Origin: a bacterium
Lineage (GTDB): Bacteria > SZUA-79 > Acidulodesulfobacterales > Acidulodesulfobacteraceae
DNA: 19,850 bases
Direction: 5' to 3'
Assembly (NCBI GenBank): GCA_021788495.1
Contig: JAJYKQ010000016.1
Coordinates: 1-19,850, forward strand
Under the pieces are notes generated by a model that made no database searches, had not been told where the DNA came from, and worked only from the letters and a program-made list of their open reading frames with translations. Of this stretch, positions 1 to 7,376 are shown piece by piece. The translations under genes and the position numbers were made by a program. Within the stretch, counting starts at the first letter, position 1, and each line of letters starts with the position of its first letter.

Positions 1-516
1 ATGTCTATACCAGCCGCGATGCCAGCCTCTGCCCGGAGGCGGTCCTGGAGGGCCTGGGGGTGGTCCAGGTTGTCCTGGAGGTGGGCCCGGCTGTCCTGGA
101 GGTGGTCCAGGTTGTCCTGGTGGTGGGCCTGGAGGTCCCAGAGGCGGTCCTGGATGTCCTAAAGGCGGTCCTGGAGGGCCTGGGGGAGGCGGTCCCTGAA
201 ATAACGGAGGTAAAACCTGTATCATAGTCGGAGGGACCGGCGACCACGGTCCACCGTAAAAAGTCGAATAAAGCCAGTTTCCGCCTCTCCATAAATAGTA
301 ATATCCATTGTAATTATAAACATAACCCGGATATTCCGGTACATAATATGCATTTACGCCGTTGGAATAGGAAAATGCAAAATTAGGGGTTTGGGCGCTG
401 ATTGATGTCGGACCTCCGCCTTGCATAAGCGGCGAATTAAAAGGAGCGCATCCGTTTAAAGCAAACACCGAAACGGTAAGAAGAACTGCAACGGTTAAAA
501 TTAATAATTTCTTCAT
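1..516 (-). CDS. Proline/glycine-repeat lipoprotein, 3' end cut by window edge
   Basis: At least 172 residues are visible and the frame is still open at base 1. The N-terminus (MKKLLILTVAVLLTVSVFAL, then N-G-C) is a lipoprotein signal peptide with lipobox L-N-G-C, so lipidation at Cys23 and an envelope location are predicted. Residues 50-100 are rich in Tyr, Trp and Gly (for example YYYLWRGGNW), as in small YXWGXW-type envelope proteins. Residues 108-164 are almost only Gly and Pro in 7-residue units, followed by a basic, Trp/His-containing tail (RGWHRGWYRH). The ATG at 514-516 is the first start after an in-frame stop at 532-534; its ribosome site is weak. A consensus promoter lies 53 bases upstream. 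The function is unknown; the shape suggests a surface or periplasmic structural protein. Another frame on the same strand is open at 5-292 only because the 21-bp repeat is a multiple of three. Confidence 0.8.
   Translation of the reverse strand, partial: MKKLLILTVAVLLTVSVFALNGCAPFNSPLMQGGGPTSISAQTPNFAFSYSNGVNAYYVPEYPGYVYNYNGYYYLWRGGNWLYSTFYGGPWSPVPPTMIQVLPPLFQGPPPPGPPGPPLGHPGPPLGPPGPPPGQPGPPPGQPGPPPGQPGPPPGPPGPPPGRGWHRGWYRH
25..171 (-). repeat. Seven tandem 21-bp units encoding a Gly-Pro heptad
   Basis: Seven consecutive 7-codon units cover residues 116-164 of the lipoprotein. The core unit is GPPPGQP, with variants GPPLGHP, GPPLGPP, GPPPGPP and a terminal GPPPGRG. It is not a strict collagen Gly-X-Y pattern, because the period is seven with Gly at positions 1 and 5. 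The DNA units are nearly identical, so copy number could change by slippage or unequal recombination. Confidence 0.9.
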
Positions 517-568
517 AATCGTAATTTTAGGTTATTAAGTTAATTTTATAAAAATTGAATTCTTCTTA

Positions 569-597
569 ATTATATAATTCGATTTTTAAAATGTCAA
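569..597 (-). promoter_or_regulatory. Consensus sigma70-type promoter of the lipoprotein gene
   Basis: On the minus strand TTGACA (592-597), a 17-base spacer and TATAAT (569-574) match the consensus perfectly. Predicted transcription starts near 562, giving a leader of about 46 bases before the ATG at 516. The match suggests strong constitutive expression. Confidence 0.85.
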
Positions 598-618
598 ATT
601 TAAACGGTCTCGTCTAAA

Positions 619-1347
619 CTAAAATAATTTAAACATTCCTATGTCCAAAGGTTTATTTTTATCGTTTTTTACGTTAATTATTTCGTTTCCGTATGCAACG
701 ATTATTTGATTTATTTCAATTTCCGATATATGTTTGTCGTTATCGTCGATTTCGTCCGCCGTTATATAAAAGTTTTTTACGTTTTGAAATTCTTTGTTTA
801 GCATTTCATATTCGTTTATAAAGCGGCAGTCGGATATAATTATATAATCGGCGCCGTTTTTAATCTTTTTTAACTTATGCTTTAACGCTTCGGTAAAAAA
901 ATCCGGTTCTATTTTTCTTATTATTTCCGTCCCGGTATATTGCAGAATTTTTCTGACGTCTTTATCCTGCATAAACCTGTTTAAGAATTCTAAATCTTTT
1001 TCGATTTCTTTATTTATATCTTTATAGACGTGATTATTTGCGTCGACATTGTTGAACTCATATTCTTTGCCTATATTTTTATGTACGTATAAATACAGGC
1101 TTTTTATTCGTTCTTTTAATACTGCCCCGCCGTTAACCGCTTTATCGAAATTAGTTTTCGATACGCCGAAAAACAGCATTACTATTTTTTTTAACTCCGT
1201 TCCGAAAGCATCCATATAAACCGAATATCCTTCGTTTAGCAGAAATTTTGCAATTTCGCCGGATGCATAGGTTTTGCCGGAACCTTTTTTTCCCATTATA
1301 TTGACAATTATAGTGTTCGTTTCTTCTTTAAATTTAAACTTATCCAT
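619..1347 (-). CDS. P-loop kinase resembling phage deoxynucleoside monophosphate kinase
   Basis: This 242-residue protein has a Walker A loop GKKGSGKT at residues 19-26. Features typical of the dNMP kinase family follow in order: DAFGTELKK (46-54), a region RKILQYTGTEIIRK (132-145) like the family's R-x-L-x-x-x-GTE segment, IISDCRFINE (170-179) like the SDVRFPNE strand, and HISE (206-209) like the conserved H-x-SE of the lid. The family phosphorylates dNMPs with ATP and is mainly known from tailed phages, with host homologues in mobile regions. The ATG at 1345-1347 is preceded by AAGGA at a suitable distance. The neighbour is a divergent small unknown gene. No phage structural genes are near, so this could be a lone captured gene. 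The substrate is not readable from sequence. Confidence 0.65.
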   Translation of the reverse strand: MDKFKFKEETNTIIVNIMGKKGSGKTYASGEIAKFLLNEGYSVYMDAFGTELKKIVMLFFGVSKTNFDKAVNGGAVLKERIKSLYLYVHKNIGKEYEFNNVDANNHVYKDINKEIEKDLEFLNRFMQDKDVRKILQYTGTEIIRKIEPDFFTEALKHKLKKIKNGADYIIISDCRFINEYEMLNKEFQNVKNFYITADEIDDNDKHISEIEINQIIVAYGNEIINVKNDKNKPLDIGMFKLF

Positions 1348-1390
1348 ATTTATCCTTAGTTTTTATCGTTCTGCCGCAATATTAAAGTAT

Positions 1391-1419
1391 TTGCGCCTGC
1401 CTAAAATTTTAAGTATAAT
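1391..1419 (+). promoter_or_regulatory. Promoter of the 90-residue gene
   Basis: TTGCGC (1391-1396), a 17-base spacer and a perfect TATAAT (1414-1419) lie in the 95-bp divergent gap between the kinase gene and the small gene at 1443. The predicted start is near 1426, which leaves a leader of only about 17 bases with no clear Shine-Dalgarno site. Confidence 0.7.
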
Positions 1420-1442
1420 AAATAACATAACAAATAACAATT

Positions 1443-1715
1443 ATGAAATATTACGGCATAAGAAACAGGCAGACGGGAGAACTTGCGCGTCAATTTTACG
1501 GCAAAAATGCAAAGGGAAACATTTCTACTATATCTATTTACAACATAGACGACCCGCTGTCCGTACATATATTTTTGACGAAAAATAAAAACGCCGCTTT
1601 ATCCATAATAAACGACGGATATTCCGAATATAACGGCGAAATTTATAAATTAGACGACAGATTAAAAGACTTAAAAGAAGATTTAGAAATTTACGAGTCC
1701 GAATTTAATCTGTAA
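1443..1715 (+). CDS. Small protein of unknown function (90 aa)
   Basis: I do not recognise this protein. It begins MKYYGIRNRQTGELARQFYG, has a mixed hydrophilic composition, no membrane segment and no cysteines. It ends in a charged, probably helical stretch (KLDDRLKDLKEDLEIYESEF). The segment FLTKNKNAALSIINDG looks like a small alpha/beta fold in which a residue is compared or displaced, but this is only an impression. There is no strong ribosome site, but a good promoter sits directly upstream, which supports a real gene. It is divergent from the dNMP-kinase-like gene and could belong to the same acquired module. A longer overlapping frame (1274-1588) runs against the kinase gene and is less convincing. 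Confidence 0.6.
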   Translation: MKYYGIRNRQTGELARQFYGKNAKGNISTISIYNIDDPLSVHIFLTKNKNAALSIINDGYSEYNGEIYKLDDRLKDLKEDLEIYESEFNL

Positions 1716-1742
1716 TTATTTGCTATAAAATTCTAATTTATT

Positions 1743-3278
1743 TTATAACCTGTTATAATCGTCTTCAATCCTGACTATATCGTCTTCCTTTAAATACTCC
1801 CCTACCTGCGCTTCTATAATTATTAACGGAATTAATCCCGGATTTTCCAGCCTGTGGACGAAACCCATAGGTATATAGGTCGATTCGTTTGCCCTCAAAA
1901 GAGTTTCTTTATCCCCAACCGTGACGAGAGCCGTACCGCTCGTTACTATCCAGTGTTCCGACCTGTGAAAGTGTTTCTGCAGCGAAAGTTTTGCGCCCGG
2001 TTTTACCGAAATCTTTTTAAGTTTATAAAGGGCGGATTCCAGAAGTACGGAATACGAACCCCACGGTCTGTGTACGGTAAGATGATGCGTATGAAGTTCG
2101 GAATTTCTTTTTTTAAGCTCGTCTACTACTTTTTTAACGTTTTGAGACGAGCCTTTTTTTGAAATCAGGACGGCGTCGTCGGTATTGATAATTATCATGT
2201 CTTCGACGTCTATAGCGGCTATCATCTTGCCGCCGGACATTATAAGATTGTTTTTGGAGTTAATGCCGACTATATCTTCTTTTGTATTAACGGCGTTGTT
2301 GTTTTCGTCTTTTTCCAGTTCGTTGTAAATAGAGTCGAAATTGCCGAGGTCGGACCAGTCGAAATCCGATTCTATCACCCTGACGGATTTAGTATTTTCT
2401 AAAAGAGCAAAGTCTATGGAGTTCTCTTCTATTTTAAGCATGTCGTCTTCTTTAATCCTTATCATAAAACCGTCTTTAGAAGCGTTTTCGTAAGCAAATT
2501 CGGAATTTTCGTAAATAGCCGGACATACGGCTTTAAGTTCGTCTATAAGTATTTCCGGTTTAACCAGAAGCATTCCGCTGTTCCAATAAAAATTTCCTTT
2601 GGAGATATATTTTTCGGCGGTTTCTGCATCAGGTTTTTCTTTGAAAGAAGCTACAGGATATACGGGGTTTAATATTGTATGGGTGCCGCTTATAATACCG
2701 GAATTATGCTCGGTATATATATTATGCGCAGCATTAGATTGATTATGAAATTTATCCGAAGAACCGGCATAATTGCTTTTTGTCACTGGCTTGTCCTGTC
2801 CCTGCCCCGCCGGCAGAGCTTCTATATAGCCGTAGCCTGTTTCGGGATAGGACGGCTTGATGCCGAACATGATAATCCCGCCTTTAAGAGCTTCGGAAGC
2901 GCCTCTTTCTATTACCTTTTTATATGTTTTTTCGTCTTTTACGAGATGGTCGGATGGGGTTATTAAAACAGTTTCCGAACCGCTTTTAACGGCGTCGATG
3001 CATGAAAGGGCAACTGCGGCGGCGGTATTTCTGGGAACGGGTTCCAAAATAAACCTGCAGTTTTTAACCCCTATTTCGTCTAACTGGTCAAGAGCTATAA
3101 AGTATTGGTCTTTATTCGTGACTATTATAAAATCGGAACATAAGTCTTTATTTCTTAATACCGTGAGCTGAAAAAGAGACTTGCCGTTAATAAATTTATA
3201 GAATTGCTTAGGGAAATAAGTCCTTGAAATCGGCCAAAGCCTCGTTCCGCTGCCGCCGCATAAGATAACGTTAGTCAA
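1743..3278 (-). CDS. manC: Mannose-1-phosphate guanylyltransferase / mannose-6-phosphate isomerase
   Basis: This bifunctional enzyme of GDP-mannose synthesis has 511 residues. The N-terminal nucleotidyltransferase carries GGSGTRLWPISR (8-19) and FPKQF (22-26). The C-terminal cupin isomerase domain (about 398-508) carries RPWGSY (404-409) and QKHFHRSEHW (434-443). The start is TTG at 3276-3278, because a GGAGG (3289-3293) lies 10 bases upstream and no ATG is available. Residues about 155-205, between GYGYIE and SFKEKP, are an N/S/H-rich low-complexity insertion that accounts for the extra length over usual family members (about 470-480). ugd lies 92 bp upstream in the same direction, so both probably feed exopolysaccharide or lipopolysaccharide synthesis. 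Confidence 0.95.
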   Translation of the reverse strand: MTNVILCGGSGTRLWPISRTYFPKQFYKFINGKSLFQLTVLRNKDLCSDFIIVTNKDQYFIALDQLDEIGVKNCRFILEPVPRNTAAAVALSCIDAVKSGSETVLITPSDHLVKDEKTYKKVIERGASEALKGGIIMFGIKPSYPETGYGYIEALPAGQGQDKPVTKSNYAGSSDKFHNQSNAAHNIYTEHNSGIISGTHTILNPVYPVASFKEKPDAETAEKYISKGNFYWNSGMLLVKPEILIDELKAVCPAIYENSEFAYENASKDGFMIRIKEDDMLKIEENSIDFALLENTKSVRVIESDFDWSDLGNFDSIYNELEKDENNNAVNTKEDIVGINSKNNLIMSGGKMIAAIDVEDMIIINTDDAVLISKKGSSQNVKKVVDELKKRNSELHTHHLTVHRPWGSYSVLLESALYKLKKISVKPGAKLSLQKHFHRSEHWIVTSGTALVTVGDKETLLRANESTYIPMGFVHRLENPGLIPLIIIEAQVGEYLKEDDIVRIEDDYNRL

Positions 3279-3370
3279 AATAAAACTGCCTCCGGCTATA
3301 CCGTTTAAATATTATTTAACTGTTTATTGATTTTTATATAATATTAATACCTTAACTCAACGTTAGAAAT

Positions 3371-4687
3371 TTATCTTCCTATAGAATAATAATCAAACCC
3401 GCTTTCCGTCATTTTTTTCTTGTCGTAAATATTCCTTCCGTCGAATACCGCAGGGGTTATCATTGCCGCTTTAATTTTATCGAAATCCGGCGCCCTGAAA
3501 TCGTTCCATTCGGTGGCGACTATAAGTCCGTCTGCTCCTTTAACCGCATCGTACATATCGTCCGCATATTCTATTTCCGAAAAAATCTTCATGGTATTTT
3601 CCATGGCTATAGGGTCGTAGGCTTTTATTTTAGCGCCGTAGGAAAGAAGTTTCGATATTATGACTAATGAAGGAGCCTCCCTGATGTCGTCGGTTTTAGG
3701 TTTAAAAGAAAGTCCCCAGAGGGCAAAAGTTTTTCCGGCAATATCCCCTTTAAAATGCTTAAGGATAAAATCTACTATAATTTCTTTTTGGTAGGCGTTT
3801 ACTTCGTCGGCGGCTTTTAAAAGTTTAAAATCGTAATTATGCTGTTTAGCCGTCTGATAAAGAGCTTTTACGTCTTTAGGAAAACAGCTTCCGCCGTAGC
3901 CTATTCCGGGAAATAAAAAGGATTTGCCTATTCTTTTATCGGAACCTATTCCAATTCTTACGCTGTCCACGTTTGCTCCGGTCTTATCGCATAAGTTTGC
4001 TATTTCGTTCATAAAGGTAATTCTTACCGCGAGCATGGCGTTTGCGGCGTATTTTGTAAGTTCGGAAGAATTTGTATCCATAAAATATATCGGCGCTCCC
4101 GTCCTTACGAACGGTTCGTATATTTCGTCTATTAGTTCTTTAGCCGCCTGTGCTTCTTTCTTATTGTCCTTTTTAAAATTAATGCCTACTACTATTCTGT
4201 CGGGTCTTTGAAAATCTTCTATTGCCGCGCCTTCTTTTAAAAATTCCGGATTGGATACTACGCAGAAGTTTTTGGTTTTTTTAGATATTATGCTTTCTAC
4301 TTTTCTGCATGTTCCGACGGGTACGGTGCTTTTTACGACTACCGCCTTAAAACAGTCTATAGTATCGGCGATGTTTTCGGCTACCCTGAATACGTTGGAC
4401 AAATCCGCTTCTCCGTTATCCTGGGGAGGAGTACCTACTGCTATAAACACGGCGTCGGTTTTTTTTACCGCTTCTTTCAAATCTTTCGTAAAATAAAGCC
4501 TTCCAAGTTTGACGTTTTTATCGGTAAGCTCTTTAAGGCCTGGTTCGTATATTGGAATAATACCGGATTTTAAAGATTTAATCTTGCTTTCGTCGTTATC
4601 GACGCAGTAAACGGTATTGCCGGAGTCGGCAAGACAGACGCCGGTAACGAGACCTACGTAGCCCGTGCCTACTATGGATATTTTCAT
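3371..4687 (-). CDS. ugd: UDP-glucose 6-dehydrogenase
   Basis: The 438-residue enzyme oxidises UDP-glucose to UDP-glucuronate with two NAD+, supplying polysaccharide precursors in the cytoplasm. It opens with the Rossmann loop GTGYVGLVTGVCLA (7-20). It contains FIAVGTPP (81-88), KSTVPVGT (119-126), NPEFLKEG (146-153) and the catalytic-cysteine segment GIGYGGSCFPKD with Cys268. The C-terminal domain has LWGLSFKPKTDDIREAPS. The length is normal for the family. The ATG at 4685-4687 is preceded by AGGGGGA with a normal gap. It is transcribed toward manC. Confidence 0.96.
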   Translation of the reverse strand: MKISIVGTGYVGLVTGVCLADSGNTVYCVDNDESKIKSLKSGIIPIYEPGLKELTDKNVKLGRLYFTKDLKEAVKKTDAVFIAVGTPPQDNGEADLSNVFRVAENIADTIDCFKAVVVKSTVPVGTCRKVESIISKKTKNFCVVSNPEFLKEGAAIEDFQRPDRIVVGINFKKDNKKEAQAAKELIDEIYEPFVRTGAPIYFMDTNSSELTKYAANAMLAVRITFMNEIANLCDKTGANVDSVRIGIGSDKRIGKSFLFPGIGYGGSCFPKDVKALYQTAKQHNYDFKLLKAADEVNAYQKEIIVDFILKHFKGDIAGKTFALWGLSFKPKTDDIREAPSLVIISKLLSYGAKIKAYDPIAMENTMKIFSEIEYADDMYDAVKGADGLIVATEWNDFRAPDFDKIKAAMITPAVFDGRNIYDKKKMTESGFDYYSIGR

Positions 4688-4803
4688 ACGGTAAAATCCC
4701 CCTGATTCTCTAATTATATATACGTCATTTATATTAACATAACATAAAACAAATTAAAAATAAAATAAATACGATAAAATATATGATAATATCAATAATA
4801 TCT

Positions 4804-5664
4804 TCAGTAAACGTAAAAACCGGAAAGCCTGTAAATAAAAGTGCCGACGATATTAAGTCTTTTTATCGTCCATTGGCGGGGAAAAGGATTGTATCTTGCC
4901 GCATTATATATGGCCTGAACCGCCGCCTTGTCTAATATTTTTTTTCCGGAAGATCTTAAAATAGTTGCGCCGTGCAGCGAACCGTTGCTATTTATGGAAA
5001 ATTCTATAACAAGAACTCCCGACAGACCCTCCCTTCTTGCCCTGTAAGGATATTCCCAAACATTTTCTATTTTGTTTTTTACGCCAAGCAAATAAGAGGC
5101 ATATTTTATAGTAGTAGTATTAAGATTTACCGTAGCCGTTTTTATTCCGTGCGACGGGTTTTTTATTCCCTGCCCCGCCGCTTTAGGCGCGGTTTGGTTA
5201 AAAAACTTCCCCATGGGAAAAAGATTGCTGAGTCTGCGTCTGTGCCTTGGACGAACTGAATTGTTGTCGGAAATTATATGCGAATTGCTGATAACTCTGC
5301 GGTATCTCGGCGCATTTACCCGCCTATTGTAATTATTTGCATAATTTCTGTTAAAAAAAGCGGGAGGCGTATACGGCGCAGGCGCAGAAGACGAATTTGC
5401 GTAAGATGCCGGCGCGTTAAGCCTGGTGTTTTTCTTGGCATAGTGAGGCTTAATGCTTGCATATTTAGGATTTTTTATTTTAAGTTTTTCAAAATTTTTA
5501 ATAAATTTATACGGCTCTACCAGAATAGGCTTTGTATATTTGCTGATTTTTTTATGTTTATTAGGATGCTTATGATATTCCAATAAAAATAAAATAAGCG
5601 CCGTATGGACTATGACCGATATTATAACGGCATATGCCATTGCTTTATTGTTATTGTTCGACAT
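4804..5664 (-). CDS. TonB-family energy transducer
   Basis: This 286-residue protein has one N-terminal membrane helix (about residues 8-28, AYAVIISVIVHTALILFLL) with a His in the helix, as in TonB and TolA. A basic, Asn/Tyr/Arg-rich periplasmic linker follows. The C-terminal TonB fold (about 195-286) includes VWEYPYRARREGLSG, VLVIEFSINSNGSL and ILRSSGKKILDKAAVQAI. TonB couples the proton motive force to outer-membrane transport with ExbB and ExbD. No exbB, exbD or outer-membrane receptor gene is visible nearby, so the partner is unknown. The linker lacks the usual Pro-Lys/Glu-Pro repeats and is strongly basic. The gene has no clear ribosome site and is divergent from purC. Confidence 0.85.
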   Translation of the reverse strand: MSNNNNKAMAYAVIISVIVHTALILFLLEYHKHPNKHKKISKYTKPILVEPYKFIKNFEKLKIKNPKYASIKPHYAKKNTRLNAPASYANSSSAPAPYTPPAFFNRNYANNYNRRVNAPRYRRVISNSHIISDNNSVRPRHRRRLSNLFPMGKFFNQTAPKAAGQGIKNPSHGIKTATVNLNTTTIKYASYLLGVKNKIENVWEYPYRARREGLSGVLVIEFSINSNGSLHGATILRSSGKKILDKAAVQAIYNAARYNPFPRQWTIKRLNIVGTFIYRLSGFYVY

Positions 5665-5736
5665 ATATATTAAGTTATGTTTTTAAAATTTATATTTGTT
5701 TATATTTGTTTATTTTAGCATTATTTTAACGTAATT

Positions 5737-5759
5737 TAAATTGATTTTAAATCAATTTA
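5737..5759. promoter_or_regulatory. 23-bp perfect palindrome, candidate operator
   Basis: Two 11-base arms (TAAATTGATTT and its exact complement) flank a single central base at 5748. It lies in the gap between divergent tonB-like and purC genes and covers the predicted purC -35. An exact 10-bp tandem repeat (TATATTTGTT, 5691-5710) lies between it and the tonB-like gene. AT-richness raises the chance of accidental symmetry, but an 11-base perfect arm over a promoter element is suggestive of a repressor site. Confidence 0.5.
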
Positions 5760-5769
5760 GATTTAAAAT
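5741..5769 (+). promoter_or_regulatory. Predicted purC promoter
   Basis: TTGATT (5741-5746), a 17-base spacer and TAAAAT (5764-5769) give a start near 5776 and a leader of about 39 bases. The -35 lies inside the 23-bp palindrome. Confidence 0.55.
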
Positions 5770-5814
5770 ATATGCATTAATTAAACTTAATTTTTATAAA
5801 CATAGGAGGTGTTT

Positions 5815-6516
5815 ATGAAAAAAATTTACGAAGGCAAGGCTAAAATCCTTTACGTTTACGACAGCGACGAAACAAAATTAGTAACGTATTTTAAAGACGA
5901 CGCAACCGCTTTTAACGGGCAAAAAAAAGGAACCATTATGCAGAAAGGCGAATTTAACAACGCCATTTCGTCTTCTCTTTTTAAACTGCTTAAAAGCAAA
6001 GGCATCGAAAGCCATTTTATCGAAAAATTATCCGAAAGGGAAATGCTGGTTCATCATTTAAAAATGCTTCCGGTCGAATTTATTGTCAGAAACTATACCG
6101 CCGGCAGTCTTGCAAAAAAAATGGGGGTGGAAGAAGGCGTCAAACTTATTTCGCCGGTAGTAGAAATGTGTTTTAAAAGCGACGAGCTCGGCGACCCTTT
6201 TATAAACGATACCTACATTAAAGCATTCGACCTTGGAAAACCCGAAGAAGTTGAAGAAGCAAAAAAAATTGCCCTTGCGGTCAACGAAATTTTAAAAGAT
6301 TTTTTTGATAAAAACGGACTCATGCTGGTAGATTACAAACTTGAATTCGGCGTTTTAAACGGTAAAGTTCTGCTTGCGGACGAAATAACTCCCGATACCA
6401 TGCGGCTATGGGACAAAGTAACGCTAGAAAAGGTCGATAAAGACAGATTTAGGAGAGACCTCGGCGGCGTAGAAGAAGCTTATAAAAGAGTTTACGATAT
6501 TACGTCTTCTATATAA
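5815..6516 (+). CDS. purC: Phosphoribosylaminoimidazole-succinocarboxamide synthase
   Basis: This enzyme joins CAIR and aspartate with ATP to give SAICAR in purine synthesis. From the ATG at 5815 it has 233 residues, the usual length. Family motifs are KIYEGKAK near the N-terminus, VEFIVRNYTAGSLA (87-100) and DEITPDTMRLWD (189-200). The start is the ATG at 5815, not the in-frame GTG at 5809: AGGAGG occupies 5804-5809, which puts the Shine-Dalgarno site on top of the GTG and 5 bases before the ATG. It stands alone on the plus strand with no other purine gene in the window. A GC-rich hairpin lies just downstream. Confidence 0.96.
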   Translation: MKKIYEGKAKILYVYDSDETKLVTYFKDDATAFNGQKKGTIMQKGEFNNAISSSLFKLLKSKGIESHFIEKLSEREMLVHHLKMLPVEFIVRNYTAGSLAKKMGVEEGVKLISPVVEMCFKSDELGDPFINDTYIKAFDLGKPEEVEEAKKIALAVNEILKDFFDKNGLMLVDYKLEFGVLNGKVLLADEITPDTMRLWDKVTLEKVDKDRFRRDLGGVEEAYKRVYDITSSI

Positions 6517-6541
6517 AAATAAAATTTAAATAAGGGGGGTA

Positions 6542-6574
6542 CCCGCGGCAGACAATTAACTTGCCGGCCGCGGG
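6542..6574. terminator. GC-rich hairpin between convergent purC and peroxiredoxin genes
   Basis: CCCGCGGC (6542-6549) and GCCGCGGG (6567-6574) form a perfect 8-bp GC stem with a 17-base loop. It stands out in this AT-rich sequence and sits in the 77-bp convergent gap. It lacks a clean U-tract on either side, so a bidirectional terminator is likely but not certain. A small dispersed repeat is the alternative. Confidence 0.45.
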
Positions 6575-6593
6575 CGATGGTAAAATTAATTAT

Positions 6594-7214
6594 TTATTTC
6601 AATGCTTCGTAAACTTTTCCTACGGCATTTGGTCCCGGTTTAATAGTTTTTGCGCCTTTATGCCATTTTGCCGGACATACTTCGTCGGAATGGGTAGCAA
6701 CATATATGTTGGCTTCTAATTTTCTGACGAGTTCGTCTGCATTTCTTCCAACGTTATAGAAATTAACTTCCGATGCAACGAGAACTCCTTCGGGATTTAT
6801 AATAAAGGTGCCTCTTAACGCAAGTCCCGACGCTTCGTCGTAAACGTCGAACAGCCTCGAAACTTTTCCGGTCGGATCGGCTCCCATAGAAAACTTTACG
6901 TTTTCTAAAAGTTTTTCGTCTCTCTGCCAAGCCATATGGACAAATTGAGTGTCCGTGCTGACGGAAACTATGCGTCCGCCCATTTTTTCTATTTCTTCCT
7001 GTTTTTCCGCATAATCCGCAAGTTCGGTAGGACACACAAAGGTAAAATCGGCAGGATAAAATACTAAAATAGTCCATTTTTTATCTTTTTTAGCTTCTTC
7101 TAAACTAAATTTTCCGAATCCTCCGGTTTTAGGCTCGTAAGTGTTAATTTCCCCAAAAGAAGGAACCTGTTTTCCGAGAGCTGCAATTTCAAATTCTTCA
7201 TAACTTTCACACAT
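6594..7214 (-). CDS. Typical 2-Cys peroxiredoxin (AhpC/Prx1 type)
   Basis: This 206-residue thiol peroxidase reduces hydrogen peroxide and organic peroxides in the cytoplasm. The peroxidatic Cys61 lies in FYPADFTFVCPTE and the resolving Cys180 in EVCPAKW, the arrangement of typical 2-Cys enzymes that form head-to-tail dimers. RGTFIINPEG and the Arg in the active-site region are present. A C-terminal Tyr-Phe motif is not seen, which suggests a peroxide-robust enzyme. The ATG at 7212-7214 follows AAGGAGGT at an ideal distance. A near-consensus promoter lies upstream, so high expression is expected. No reductase (AhpF or thioredoxin reductase) is adjacent. Confidence 0.95.
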   Translation of the reverse strand: MCESYEEFEIAALGKQVPSFGEINTYEPKTGGFGKFSLEEAKKDKKWTILVFYPADFTFVCPTELADYAEKQEEIEKMGGRIVSVSTDTQFVHMAWQRDEKLLENVKFSMGADPTGKVSRLFDVYDEASGLALRGTFIINPEGVLVASEVNFYNVGRNADELVRKLEANIYVATHSDEVCPAKWHKGAKTIKPGPNAVGKVYEALK

Positions 7215-7277
7215 AAAAATACCTCCTTATTTTTTATTAATGATTAATGGTTTTAAATTTAGTAATAATTATTAATT

Positions 7278-7306
7278 AATATATATTATTTTTAAAAAAG
7301 TGTCAA
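7278..7306 (-). promoter_or_regulatory. Near-consensus promoter of the peroxiredoxin gene
   Basis: On the minus strand TTGACA (7301-7306), a 17-base spacer and TATATT (7278-7283) predict a start near 7271 and a leader of about 57 bases. No obvious symmetric operator overlaps it. Confidence 0.8.
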
Positions 7307-7376
7307 GAAGTAAAAAAAGAAAAGTAAAAAAGAATTTTGGGAGGAGTTATAAAAATAGACCTAACAATGCATTATT

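Noticed and set aside
25..171. Collagen-like Gly-X-Y domain
   Set aside because: The repeat has a period of seven with Gly at positions 1 and 5, not every third residue.
5..292. 95-residue Thr/Ser/Arg/Pro-rich open frame
   Set aside because: It is an out-of-frame reading of the lipoprotein's 21-bp repeats; the other frame has a signal peptide, promoter and sensible composition.
1274..1588. 104-residue open frame on the plus strand
   Set aside because: It overlaps the kinase gene in antisense and the 90-residue gene in another frame; the promoter at 1391-1419 fits the start at 1443.
5809..5814. GTG at 5809 as the purC start
   Set aside because: AGGAGG occupies 5804-5809 and overlaps the GTG, so it can serve only the ATG at 5815; the family also starts at that Met.
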